This document shows positions 35,153 through 44,216 of a DNA stretch of 64,000 nt, one piece after another. The position numbers were made by a program, and so were the translations under genes. The notes under the pieces were generated by a model that was given only the letters and a program-made list of their open reading frames with translations, was not told the origin of the DNA and searched no databases. The stretch is from the NCBI GenBank assembly GCA_965223035.1, contig OZ244980.1, positions 2,542,001 to 2,606,000 of the forward strand. The letters run 5' to 3'. The DNA is from CAMDPA01 sp965223035 (GTDB lineage: Bacteria; Pseudomonadota; Alphaproteobacteria; Rhizobiales; Hyphomicrobiaceae). Within the stretch, counting starts at the first letter, position 1, and each line of letters starts with the position of its first letter.

Positions 35153-35300
35153 TTCCAGCTCCCCGTAAAACGCGATGACCCTGTGCCGGTGCTGCTTGGT
35201 CCGACCGCTCGCGTGAAGGTGGGACTAGGTAGCATTCTCAAACTCACTCATTTAACAATGGCGCTGCATCATAGCCCGGCGACAACGACCAGGACACATT

Positions 35301-37010
35301 ATGGACGGCAAGCCAAGGCATCTGGAAACCGACGTATTGGTGATCGGCGCCGGCGGGGCGGGCATGTACGCCAGCCTCGAGGCGGGGCGGGGCGGTGCGC
35401 GGGTGATGTTGGTGGACCGCAGCCTGATCGGACGTGGCGGGGCTACGGTGATGGCGATGATGACGGTCGCCGTCGCCGTCGGCGAGGAGACCGAGGATCA
35501 CTGGCAGCACCACTATCGCGATACGCTGGCCGCCGGGCGTGGGTTGTGCAACCCGACGCTCGCGCGCTTGTTGTGCGAGCAGGGTCCGGAGGTGATCTGG
35601 GAAATGGACGCGTGGGGCGTCGGCTGGGCCCGGCGCGACGGGCACCTGGCTCAGGCGCACGCCCCTGGCCACGATCGACCGCGGTGCGTTTATGTCGACT
35701 TTCTCAATACCGGACCGTCGGTTTCGAAAACCCTGCGCACGGTGTTGCACCGGCAGCCCAATGTTCACCGTTTGGGGGACGTTCTGATCGTCGATCTGGT
35801 ACGTTCTGAAGATCGGGTAATGGGCGCGGTCGGGCTCGACGTCACAACCGGCCGCCCGGTGACCATCGCCGCGCATACGACCATTATTGCCACCGGCGGA
35901 CTGACCCGGCTCTATCGGCGTAACAGCGCCTCGGCCAACATGGGCGGTGATGGTTATGCGCTCGCGTTGCGCGCCGGTGCACGACTGATCGATATGGAGT
36001 TCGTACAGTTTTTCCCGATCGGCCATCTCGCGCCGCGTCTGATTGGTCTTGATCCGATCATGTGGGATCCGTTCCGCTACAAGCTTGGCGGGCGTCTGTT
36101 AAATGGTGACATGGAAGAGTTCACCGATCGCTACGGTGCGATGGAGGACGGCCGCTACGTGATCACCCGCGATACCGCGACCTACGCCATCACGAAGGAG
36201 GTGGAGGCGGGACGCGGCACGCCCCACGGTGGGGCTTACCTGAGCTTCATGCACAACAGCGAGGCGGAGCTCAAGGCCGCGTTTGGACCGGTCATCGACA
36301 AGCTCAAGACCAACGGTATCGATCTCACCAAGATGCCGGTCGAGGTGTCACCCATGGCCCACTACCACATGGGTGGTATTGCGGTCGATGCGGGCATGGA
36401 GACCGGGGTGCCCGGTTTGTTGGCGGCCGGAGAGGCGGTCGGCGGTGCGAACGGCGCTAACCGACTGTCCGGCAACGCCATCACCGAGGCCTTGGTGTTT
36501 GGCCGTCAGGCCGGTCGCACAGCGCTTGACCATCTCGACGGGCGGGTAGGAACCGCTGCGCAGTTTGATCGGGCTGCTGCGGCTGCGTCGCTCGCCATGG
36601 TCAACGGCACCGGCCCCGCTCCGACGCAGCTCAACACGGCCGCTCTGCTGGCCGAGCTGCAGGCAACGATGTCACGTGAGGTGGGCCCGTTCCGCACCCA
36701 AGCAACGCTGGAGCGCGCAGCTGCCGTCCTCGACGCGTTCAGCGAGCAGCTTGGGTCCGTTCCGGTTGGTCGGCCGGGCGCGTTTGATATGGCGCGGCTG
36801 GATTGGTTCGACGTCCGCAACATGCTGCTGGTGGCTCAGGCGGTGACCCAGGCAGCCCTCGCGCGGACGGAAAGCCGCGGCGCCCATCAACGTGAGGATT
36901 ACCCTGGCATGCTGGAAGACTGGCGCTGCAATCAATTCGTCAGCTGGAGCGATGGCCGCCTTTCAATCGCGCGCGGTCCGCACTTGTCGCACCTGGAGGC
37001 GGCGGAATGA
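35301..37010 (+). CDS. Fumarate reductase/succinate dehydrogenase-like flavoprotein
   Basis: The 569-residue protein has the N-terminal FAD site VLVIGAGGAGMYASLEA, a middle capping domain, and the typical C-terminal stretch HYHMGGIAVDAGMETGVPGL followed by GANRLSGNAITEALVFGRQAG. Where succinate dehydrogenase has a His that binds FAD covalently (SHTVAAQGG), this protein reads GATVMAMMT, so FAD is probably not covalently bound. It overlaps the next gene by 4 bp (ATGA). Together with the small 2Fe-2S protein it could form a soluble two-part dehydrogenase or reductase. The substrate is unknown. Confidence 0.85.
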   Translation: MDGKPRHLETDVLVIGAGGAGMYASLEAGRGGARVMLVDRSLIGRGGATVMAMMTVAVAVGEETEDHWQHHYRDTLAAGRGLCNPTLARLLCEQGPEVIWEMDAWGVGWARRDGHLAQAHAPGHDRPRCVYVDFLNTGPSVSKTLRTVLHRQPNVHRLGDVLIVDLVRSEDRVMGAVGLDVTTGRPVTIAAHTTIIATGGLTRLYRRNSASANMGGDGYALALRAGARLIDMEFVQFFPIGHLAPRLIGLDPIMWDPFRYKLGGRLLNGDMEEFTDRYGAMEDGRYVITRDTATYAITKEVEAGRGTPHGGAYLSFMHNSEAELKAAFGPVIDKLKTNGIDLTKMPVEVSPMAHYHMGGIAVDAGMETGVPGLLAAGEAVGGANGANRLSGNAITEALVFGRQAGRTALDHLDGRVGTAAQFDRAAAAASLAMVNGTGPAPTQLNTAALLAELQATMSREVGPFRTQATLERAAAVLDAFSEQLGSVPVGRPGAFDMARLDWFDVRNMLLVAQAVTQAALARTESRGAHQREDYPGMLEDWRCNQFVSWSDGRLSIARGPHLSHLEAAE

Positions 37011-37348
37011 CGTGCGTTGCGCGCCTGGCGATTGAGCGCTGCGATAACGACGGCAACCAGCGGACCCAGTCGTTCGATGTGCCGTTCGAGCAGGGCCAAT
37101 CGGTGTTGGACGGGTTGCGCTGGATCAGGGTCAACCAAGATCCCACCTTAGCGTTCCGGTACTCTTGCCTGAACGCCAATGCCTGCAAAGAATGTATGAT
37201 GCAAGTGGATGGCAGGGTCGCTTATGCCTGCCTGGCGCGCCTGGAGGCACGGATGATGCGGGTGGCACCGCTCGCCAATAAGCCGCTGGTGCGTGATCTC
37301 GTCACCGAGATTGCGCCACCGCCTGAGCGGCTGGCGCGGCTCAGATGA
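37007..37348 (+). CDS. 2Fe-2S protein related to the N-terminal domain of SdhB/FrdB
   Basis: The 113-residue protein looks like only the ferredoxin half of a succinate dehydrogenase iron-sulfur subunit. Cys54, Cys60, Cys63 and Cys75 (SCLNANACKECMMQVDG, then AYACLA) match the 2Fe-2S ligand spacing of SdhB. The C-terminal 4Fe-4S/3Fe-4S domain is missing; the protein ends shortly after LVRDLVTEIAPPPERL. It overlaps the flavoprotein upstream and the oxoprolinase downstream by 4 bp each, so its production is tightly coupled to both. Confidence 0.8.
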   Translation: MTCVARLAIERCDNDGNQRTQSFDVPFEQGQSVLDGLRWIRVNQDPTLAFRYSCLNANACKECMMQVDGRVAYACLARLEARMMRVAPLANKPLVRDLVTEIAPPPERLARLR

Positions 37349-40300
37349 CAGCTGGCGGGCTGGCGGGCATGGACAAATGGCAATTCTGGATCGATCGCGG
37401 CGGCACGTTCACCGACGTGGTGGCGCGCGCACCTGGCGGCGGCGTCGAGGCGATGAAGCTGTTGTCGGAGAATCCTGGCGCCTATGACGACGCGGCGCTC
37501 GAGGCGATCCGTCGCTATTTGGGGGTCCCCACCGGTGCGCCGATTCCATCTGAGCGCATCGAGGTGGTGAAGATGGGCACGACGGTCGCCACCAATGCGC
37601 TGCTGGAGCGAAAAGGCGACCGCACGCTGCTGATCACCACGGCGGGTTTCAAGGACCAGTTGGAAATTGGCTACCAAGCGCGGCCGCTGATATTTGCGCG
37701 CCAGATCGTCAAGCCGACGATGTTGTATGCCGACGTGGTGGAGGCCAAAGAACGGGTGCGGGCGGACGGCAGCGTTGTCACCCCGATTGATCTTGCGGAC
37801 TTGCGGCCAAAAATGGCGGCTGCACTGGCTGATGGCATGCGTGCTGTGGCGATCGTGTTCATGCACGCCTACGCGTTTCCGGCCCATGAGCAGGCGGTTG
37901 CTGCACTCGCGGAGGAGCTTGGCTTCGAACAGATCTCAGCCAGCCATCAGGTCAGTCCACTGATCAAATTCGTTGGACGCGGCGACACCGCCGTGGCGGA
38001 CGCCTATCTCTCCCCGATCCTGCGCCGCTATGTCGATCTGGTGGCGGGCGCTGTCCATAATGCGGCAACCGATGCACCCGCTAAGGCGCGCCCACGGGCG
38101 GCCAGCTCCACTCCGCAGATCATGTTCATGGCCTCCTCCGGGGGGCTCAGATCGGCCGCGCATTTCCAGGGTCGAGACGCCATTTTGTCGGGGCCGGCCG
38201 GCGGCGTCGTGGCGGTGGCCGAGACCGCACGGCAAGCGGGGTTTGACAAGGTCATCGGCTTTGACATGGGTGGCACCTCCACCGACGTGTCGCATTTTGC
38301 CGGGGACTACGAGCGCGCGTTCGAGACCGAGGTGGCCGGGGTCCGCCTGCGGGTGCCGATGTTGCGGATCAATACCGTCGCCGCCGGCGGCGGATCGATC
38401 TTGACCTTCGACGGCGCGCGGTTCCGGGTCGGGCCGGAATCGGCCGGCGCCAATCCCGGTCCGAAATGCTATCGGCGCGGGGGACCGTTGACGGTCACGG
38501 ATGCCAACGTGATGGTCGGCAAGCTGCGCGCGGCCAACTTTCCAGCCATCTTCGGGCCGGGCAGCGATCAGCCGATCGATGACGCGACGGTGCGATCAGC
38601 GTTTGAGGCGATCGCTGCCGATATTGGCGACGGCCGCAGTGCCGAGCAGGTCGCGGACGGGTTTCTGCGCATCGCCGTTGAGAATATGGCGAATGCCATC
38701 AAAAAAATCTCGGTGGAGCGCGGCTACGATGTCACCGAGTACGTGCTGTCATGTTTCGGTTCTGCGGGCGGCCAGCACGCATGCATGATTGCGGATACAC
38801 TCGGTATCGAGACGATCTTGATCCATCCGTTGTCCGGTCTGTTGTCGGCCTACGGCATGGCGCTCGCCAAGTTGTCCACCAGCCGCCAGCAGTCCGTCGA
38901 AAAAGCGCTTGACGAAACGACGCTGGTGGCGGCTCGCGCCATGCAACATCGATTGCAGGCCGATAACCGCCGCGATTTGGTCGCGCAGGGCGCTGCGCCG
39001 ACACGGATCGCTCACGACGCACGATTTCTGCTTCGCTATGAGGCGAGCGAGAGCGCCCTGGCGGTGCCGGCCGAGGCAGCGTTGCCAGACATGATTGCGC
39101 GCTTCGAGCAGCAACACCGGCAACAATTCGGTTTCATTTCGCCAGAAAAAACCATCTATATCGCGGCAATCGACGCCGAAAGCTGGGAACCGCCGCAACA
39201 CTATGCCGACGCCGGCGAAAGCCTGCGCTCGCCGGACGGTGGCGCGCAGCCGAATAAGCCGCAAGCTACGCGTTTCTTCTCGGGCGGGCGCTGGCACGAG
39301 GCTCCGGTTTTGCTGCGTCCCGATCTGACGATGCCGCAGCCGATCGTGGGCCCGGCGATCGTCATCGAGCCGCACCAGACGGTGGTGGTCGAGCCTGGCT
39401 GGCAGCTGAACCTCACCGCCCGCAACGATCTGGTCCTTAAGCGGATAGAAGCGCGCGCGCGCCAGCGGCTCAGTGCGACTGCGGACCCGGTGTTGCTGGA
39501 AGTGTTCAACAATCTGTTCATGTCGATTGCCGAGCAAATGGGTGAGGCCCTGCGCAACACCTCGCAATCGGTTAACATCAAGGAGCGCTTGGACTTCTCC
39601 TGTGCCGTCTTCGATGCTTCGGCGCAACTGGTCGCCAACGCGCCGCACATTCCGGTGCATCTGGGCTCCATGGACCGTTCCGTGGAAACCATCGCGCGCG
39701 AAAATGCCGGGACGATGCGGCCAGGCGACGTGTTTATGATCAACGCCCCCTATAACGGGGGAACGCACTTGCCGGACATCACCGTTATCACGCCGGTGTT
39801 CTCGAGCCCGAAGCGCAACGAGGGGAGTGACCCGGCAACACCTGAGATCCTATTCTATGTCGCCAGCAGAGGCCATCACGAGGATGTTGGTGGGCTCACG
39901 CCAGGCTCGATGACACCGCGCGCGACTTCGATCGACCAGGAAGGCGTCTATATCGACAACGTCAAATTGGTGGAAGCCGATCGGTTCTTGGAAAACGACG
40001 TGCGGGCGCTGCTCACGGGCGGACTCTATCCGGCCCGTGCGCCGGAAAAGAACATTGCCGACCTCAAAGCCCAGGTGGCCGCCAACGCCAAGGGGGCGGC
40101 AGAGTTGACGCGCATGGTGGAGCATTTCGGGCTCGACGTCGTGCAAGCCTACATGGGCCATGTGCAGGACAATGCAGAAGAAAGCGTGCGCCGTCTGATC
40201 GACCGCCTGAGCGATGGTCATTTCGCGGTGGAGATGGACCAAGGCACCCGTATCGAGGTGCGGATCAGCGTCGACAATCAGGCCCGCACGGCGATCTTCG

Positions 40301-41040
40301 ACTTTACTGGCACGAGCCCGATGCAGCCGTCCAATTTCAATGCGCCGGAGCCAGTCGCCCGGGCCGCCGTGCTCTATGTGCTGCGCGTGTTGTGTGACGC
40401 GCCGATCCCGCTCAATGCAGGATGCATGAAGCCGGTGCAGATGGTCATTCCGCAGCGGTCCCTGCTGTCACCGGTCTATCCGGCCGCCGTCGTGGCCGGC
40501 AATGTCGAGACCAGCCAAGTCGTGGTCAATTGCCTGATGGCCGCGCTGAAGGCGATGGGCCCCAGCCAGGGAACGATGAATAACCTCACATTCGGCAATG
40601 ACCGGTATCAGTATTATGAAACCATCTGCTCAGGGGCACCGGCCGGTCCGGATTTCGACGGCGCGGCTGCGGTCCATGTCCACATGACCAACACCCGCCT
40701 GACCGATCCGGAGATCTTGGAGCTGCGCTACCCGGTGCTGTTGGACCGGTTCGAGGTCCGGCGCGGCACCGGCGGACGCGGCCGGCACAGTGCCGGTGAC
40801 GGGATCATCCGACAGTTAACCTTCTTGGAACGCATGGAATGTGCGCTGCTGACGGGCTATCGCCGGGTTCGGCCGTACGGAATCGAAGGCGGCGAGCCCG
40901 GTCAATGCGGTGCCAACAGCGTCCGGCGTCATGACGGTAGCATCGAGCGGCTTGACGGCTGTGATGAGACGGTGCTGGAGCCGGGCGAGGCCATCATCAT
41001 CGTCTCGCCGACCGGCGGTGGCTTTGGCGCGCCGGATTGA
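37345..41040 (+). CDS. 5-oxoprolinase / hydantoinase-family protein, fused A and B domains
   Basis: The 1231-residue protein combines a HyuA-like half (residues 1 to about 700: FWIDRGGTFTDVVA phosphate motif, KMGTTVATNALLERKG, GPAGGVVAVAETA and GFDMGGTSTDVSH) with a HyuB-like half (from about residue 710: LEVFNNLFMSIAEQMGEAL, MINAPYNGGTHLPDIT, GTMNNLTFGN). Eukaryotic-type 5-oxoprolinases share this fusion and open 5-oxoproline with ATP; other members act on hydantoins or acetone-like ketones. It starts within the stop of the 2Fe-2S gene (ATGA); an ATG at 37369 is an alternative. Its placement with a redox pair is unusual and suggests a joint pathway for a cyclic amide. Confidence 0.88.
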   Translation: MTAGGLAGMDKWQFWIDRGGTFTDVVARAPGGGVEAMKLLSENPGAYDDAALEAIRRYLGVPTGAPIPSERIEVVKMGTTVATNALLERKGDRTLLITTAGFKDQLEIGYQARPLIFARQIVKPTMLYADVVEAKERVRADGSVVTPIDLADLRPKMAAALADGMRAVAIVFMHAYAFPAHEQAVAALAEELGFEQISASHQVSPLIKFVGRGDTAVADAYLSPILRRYVDLVAGAVHNAATDAPAKARPRAASSTPQIMFMASSGGLRSAAHFQGRDAILSGPAGGVVAVAETARQAGFDKVIGFDMGGTSTDVSHFAGDYERAFETEVAGVRLRVPMLRINTVAAGGGSILTFDGARFRVGPESAGANPGPKCYRRGGPLTVTDANVMVGKLRAANFPAIFGPGSDQPIDDATVRSAFEAIAADIGDGRSAEQVADGFLRIAVENMANAIKKISVERGYDVTEYVLSCFGSAGGQHACMIADTLGIETILIHPLSGLLSAYGMALAKLSTSRQQSVEKALDETTLVAARAMQHRLQADNRRDLVAQGAAPTRIAHDARFLLRYEASESALAVPAEAALPDMIARFEQQHRQQFGFISPEKTIYIAAIDAESWEPPQHYADAGESLRSPDGGAQPNKPQATRFFSGGRWHEAPVLLRPDLTMPQPIVGPAIVIEPHQTVVVEPGWQLNLTARNDLVLKRIEARARQRLSATADPVLLEVFNNLFMSIAEQMGEALRNTSQSVNIKERLDFSCAVFDASAQLVANAPHIPVHLGSMDRSVETIARENAGTMRPGDVFMINAPYNGGTHLPDITVITPVFSSPKRNEGSDPATPEILFYVASRGHHEDVGGLTPGSMTPRATSIDQEGVYIDNVKLVEADRFLENDVRALLTGGLYPARAPEKNIADLKAQVAANAKGAAELTRMVEHFGLDVVQAYMGHVQDNAEESVRRLIDRLSDGHFAVEMDQGTRIEVRISVDNQARTAIFDFTGTSPMQPSNFNAPEPVARAAVLYVLRVLCDAPIPLNAGCMKPVQMVIPQRSLLSPVYPAAVVAGNVETSQVVVNCLMAALKAMGPSQGTMNNLTFGNDRYQYYETICSGAPAGPDFDGAAAVHVHMTNTRLTDPEILELRYPVLLDRFEVRRGTGGRGRHSAGDGIIRQLTFLERMECALLTGYRRVRPYGIEGGEPGQCGANSVRRHDGSIERLDGCDETVLEPGEAIIIVSPTGGGFGAPD

Positions 41041-41103
41041 GCAACGACTTGCGGCGGTAAGGCAAGGGCAATGCCATTATTGCGTTGCACAGCGCGTTGG
41101 AGC

Positions 41104-41224
41104 CATCCCACTCCCCCCGACCCGCTCCCCCGCCCGGTTCCTCCACCCGGTTCCGCCACCCGGTTCCTCCACGGGGCCACCCAATGGCCTGCTGGTCTGG
41201 GTGGCCAGTGGCGAGAAACGGGGT
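41104..41224. repeat. Family B inverted repeat, copy 7, expanded by a 13-bp tandem repeat
   Basis: The left arm CATCCCACTCCCCCCGACCC is followed by three copies of CCCGGTTCCTCCA (41133-41171, the middle one with a single change). The right arm GGGTGGCCAGTGGCGAG ends near 41215. The tandem expansion lies inside the left arm. Confidence 0.5.
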
Positions 41225-41319
41225 GGGGGCCGGCGCGGCACGCCGCCATCGGTGGACATGATCTCGTCACGGCGTGTCCCGCGCCGCGGCATGCGAAACC
41301 AACGGCATGAGGAGCTGAC

Positions 41320-41814
41320 ATGCCCGACGACAAAGCCGTGCTGAGCTTGTTGACCACGTTGCCTCTGGCGAGCGCCGAGCGGATTGGCGATGGCAGTCTT
41401 GCTGCTGCGCATGCGGCCGGACTATTGCCGCTGGCGGTGGCGGTGCTCGATGCCGGTGGCAATGTGATCTTGGTCAAACGCCAGGATGGTGCCGGGGTCC
41501 TGCGCACCGACATCGCCATTGGCAAGGCTTGGGGCGCCCTGGGCATGGGCATTGCCAGCCGCACCATCAGGGATCGCTTAAAAGATCGTCCGGCGTTTCA
41601 GGCGGCGCTGGCGGCCGCGGCGCAAGGGCGGTTTGTTCCGGTCCCCGGCGGTGTGTTGGTGCGCAACCAGGACGGTGCGGTGATCGGCGCCGTCGGTATC
41701 AGCGGCGATGCGTCGGATAAGGATGAATATGCGGCCATCATGGGCGTGCGCGCGGCCGGCTTGAAGTCGCACCCGGAACAGCCGGCGGACAATTGGCGCG
41801 ACGCCGGTCTTTAG
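41320..41814 (+). CDS. GlcG/HbpS family (DUF336) protein
   Basis: The 164-residue protein has the GlcG/HbpS pattern: AVAVLDAGGNVILVKRQDGA, IAIGKAWGALGMGIASRTI, GRFVPVPGGVLVRNQDGAVIGAVGISGDASDKDEY. Members occur beside catabolic operons, and HbpS binds haem; the exact role of most is unknown. AGGAG precedes the ATG. It follows the oxoprolinase gene by 279 bp on the same strand, so it may serve the same pathway. Confidence 0.82.
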   Translation: MPDDKAVLSLLTTLPLASAERIGDGSLAAAHAAGLLPLAVAVLDAGGNVILVKRQDGAGVLRTDIAIGKAWGALGMGIASRTIRDRLKDRPAFQAALAAAAQGRFVPVPGGVLVRNQDGAVIGAVGISGDASDKDEYAAIMGVRAAGLKSHPEQPADNWRDAGL

Positions 41815-42289
41815 CGGACAGCCCGGATCACAGTTGGGCGCGATCGGCAGGCCGAGGACACGCCGACGCTGTTTTAGGGCAACCTGACTTTATTCGGGAT
41901 CGGAACGATCCCGGTGAAAAGCAGGTTGCTCTAGGGATCGGCGTGCATTTTTCGGACGACATAACCTTCTTGTCAGAGATCGACTGTGTTCCTACAATGC
42001 CCGGGATGTGCAGCCGACGCGCGGTGCGTCCAGCTGGGCGGTGCGGTCCCCGCTGACCCGTTCGGCGTTCGGCGCTATGAGGACCCACAGCCACCCGTCA
42101 TGCCGACCATGACCGACGTGCACGAATTAAATCCGCAGCATTTTTTCGAGCGGGCGATTGCCCCGCACCTGCGTCAGATCCCGGTCGGGCGATCAGCCCG
42201 CGGCGCACGGGGACATGCATTGGGCGGATCAAACCGCTGTTATCGCGACGTTACATTGATGATGAGGCGAAACTTGTTAAGGGAGAACG
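41815..42289. other. 475-bp spacer
   Basis: Holds family A copy 10. A frame from ATG 42100 to 42300 gives a 66-residue peptide that overlaps the next gene; it has no known features and is not accepted. The promoter of the sulfite-oxidase-like gene should lie here. Confidence 0.4.
41875..41934. repeat. Family A palindromic element, copy 10 (short, diverged)
   Basis: Starts TTAGGGCAACCTG and ends GCAGGTTGCTCTAG. The core ATTCGGGATCGGAACGATCCC is recognisable but the outer stem has mismatches. Confidence 0.7.
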
Positions 42290-43588
42290 ATGATGGCTGA
42301 CACCGGTGATCGAGCGCGATTGTTTGCACTTTATGCGCGTGATCCGGACGCTGCGGATCACATCGTATTCGGCAGACGGACGTACGCCGACCGACGGGGC
42401 TTTCTCAAGGGCGCTGGCTTGGCCACCATGGGTGCGATGGTCGGCGCGGCGATCCCGTTTCACCGCAACATGCCGGCACATTTCATTCCGATCGCGCTTG
42501 CCGAGCAGCTCGAAATCACCGGCAAGGATGGTTTGAGCGTGCTCAATGATCGGCCGGTGAACGCGGAAACGCCGCCGCACTTGCTGGACGATCCGATTAC
42601 CCCGACCTCCCGGCATTTCATTCGTAACAATGGGATTCCGCCGGAGGATGTGGATCCGGCGAGCTGGCGTTTGACGATCGACGGTTTGGTCGACAAGCCG
42701 CTGCAACTGTCGCTCGATCAGCTGAAAGCGCAATTTGAGGTGGTCACGGAAGCGCTGACCATCGAATGCGGCGGCAACGGCAGGGCCTTCTTTGAACCGC
42801 CGGCGCGCGGTAATCAGTGGACCTATGGCGCGGTGGCGTGCTCCGAATGGACCGGTGTGCGGCTCGCCGATGTGTTGAAGGCCGCAGGCCCGAAAGCAGG
42901 CGTGATCTACACCGCGCACGAAGGCGCCGACCTGCATCTATCCGGCAAGCCCGGCAAGCTGCCGATCTCCCGAGGCGTTCCCATCGCCAAGGCGCTCAAC
43001 CCCCATAATCTGATCGCATTCGCACAAAACGGCCGGCCGATTCATCCGATGAACGGCGCGCCGCTGCGGCTGGTTGTGCCCGGCTGGCCCGGCTCATGCT
43101 CGCAGAAATGGCTGAAACGCATCTGGTTGCGCGACGTCGTGCACGATGGTGCGAAGATGACCGGAACCTCCTATCGCGTGCCCAATCGGCCGGTGGCTCC
43201 CGGCGAGAAGGTCGCCAAGCAGGATTTCGAGATTATCGAGGCGATGCCGGTGAAGTCGTTGATCACCGCGCCAGCCAACGGGCACAAGACCTCCGAGGCT
43301 GCGATCGATGTCAGAGGCCATGCCTGGGCCGGGGATGGCAAGGTCGAGAAGGTGCAGGTATCCAGCGACTTCGGTGCGACCTGGCTCGATGCCACGCTCG
43401 ATGGTCCGGTCAATCCCTATGCCTGGCAGAACTGGCGGGCCAAGGTCTTGTTGCCGCAGAAGGGGTATTACGAGATCTGGGCCAAGGCGACCGATGCGGA
43501 CGGCATCAGCCAACCCCACGCCATCGCCTGGAACCCGAAGGGCTACCTCAACAATTCGCTGCACCGCGTGGGGGTGGTCTTTGGTTGA
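42290..43588 (+). CDS. Sulfite oxidase-family molybdopterin oxidoreductase, Tat-exported
   Basis: The 432-residue protein begins with a twin-arginine signal (ADRRGFLKGAGLATMGAMV), so it is folded with its cofactor in the cytoplasm and exported. The molybdenum-binding Cys is in TIECGGNGRAFF, and the region GAPLRLVVPGWPGSCSQKWL followed by a C-terminal Mo-co dimerisation domain (KVEKVQVSSDFGATWLDA) is typical of SorA/SoxC enzymes. It probably oxidises sulfite or a related compound in the periplasm and passes electrons to the cytochrome encoded next. GGGAG lies before the ATG. Confidence 0.9.
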   Translation: MMADTGDRARLFALYARDPDAADHIVFGRRTYADRRGFLKGAGLATMGAMVGAAIPFHRNMPAHFIPIALAEQLEITGKDGLSVLNDRPVNAETPPHLLDDPITPTSRHFIRNNGIPPEDVDPASWRLTIDGLVDKPLQLSLDQLKAQFEVVTEALTIECGGNGRAFFEPPARGNQWTYGAVACSEWTGVRLADVLKAAGPKAGVIYTAHEGADLHLSGKPGKLPISRGVPIAKALNPHNLIAFAQNGRPIHPMNGAPLRLVVPGWPGSCSQKWLKRIWLRDVVHDGAKMTGTSYRVPNRPVAPGEKVAKQDFEIIEAMPVKSLITAPANGHKTSEAAIDVRGHAWAGDGKVEKVQVSSDFGATWLDATLDGPVNPYAWQNWRAKVLLPQKGYYEIWAKATDADGISQPHAIAWNPKGYLNNSLHRVGVVFG

Positions 43589-43628
43589 TGGCGCAGGCTT
43601 ACCGGGGCAGGTCGGCGCGCGATTGATC

Positions 43629-43991
43629 GTGAAACGCAGGCGAGCATCAGCGGCGGCAACCGCAGGCGGCATGATCCTGGCCGTGATTGCCGGTCTCGCC
43701 GTCGTGCTGAGCGCGCCGGCCCGCACGCAATCGGATGGCGAGGAAACCTTCGGCCTGCCCGATGAAAAAGGCAGGGAGGAGGTGATCGCGTTTTGCAGTG
43801 GCTGTCATTCCATACGCCTGGTCGTACAACAGGGCCTGACCCGGGCCGGCTGGGAAGAGCTGCTGCAGGTGATGTATGATGAGCAGGAGATGCCGCAATT
43901 GGAACCTGGGGATACGGTGCTCGTGCTCGATTATCTGACCAAACACGTCGGACCGGACAACCACAAGCAACGCCTTGGGCGCCTGCGGTGA
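43629..43991 (+). CDS. c-type cytochrome partner of the molybdoenzyme
   Basis: A 120-residue protein with an N-terminal signal (MILAVIAGLAVVLSAPARTQ) and one haem-binding CSGCH followed by SIRLVVQQGLTRAGWEELL; the Met in QEMPQ could be the axial ligand. GTG 43629 is chosen as start because the signal peptide follows it; a TTG at 43581 is possible, and neither has a strong ribosome site. It lies 40 bp after the sulfite-oxidase-like gene, matching the SorA-SorB arrangement. Confidence 0.82.
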   Translation: MKRRRASAAATAGGMILAVIAGLAVVLSAPARTQSDGEETFGLPDEKGREEVIAFCSGCHSIRLVVQQGLTRAGWEELLQVMYDEQEMPQLEPGDTVLVLDYLTKHVGPDNHKQRLGRLR

Positions 43992-44216
43992 GGCGCACGG
44001 TGGGCGAGGCTGTTTCGGGAGGCTTGCGAGGCAGGCCGGGCCGGCCACGGGCCGGCACAGCGATGCCGGCTTTAGCGGACATGATGTAGGCCAGCGGCCC
44101 GCGCCCAGGTCAGCAAGCGCGCATGAGCGTGGGATTGGGGCGTGGGATTGGGCGTGGGGGTTATCGGGCGCGCGCCGGCTATTGCCACGGCCGGCGCGAC
44201 ACCACGTCGGGCTATG

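Larger units (their letters stand above)
34904..35300. other. 397-bp divergent spacer with tandem and inverted repeats
   Basis: Holds the promoters of two divergent genes, the 18-bp tandem array (34919-35026), a degenerate family A half (from CTAG at 35037 to about 35065) and family B copy 6. No gene is supported; the long frames crossing the array are open only because its period is a multiple of three. Confidence 0.5.

Noticed and set aside
34751..35809. Long plus-strand frame through the 18-bp array with a repeated FWLLPR peptide
   Set aside because: The frame is open only because the array period is a multiple of three. It runs out of frame over two well supported genes.
42100..42300. 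Possible 66-residue protein MPTMTDVHELNPQHF... before the sulfite-oxidase-like gene
   Set aside because: It overlaps the start of the next gene out of frame, has no clear ribosome site and shows no recognisable motif. Treated as leader sequence.
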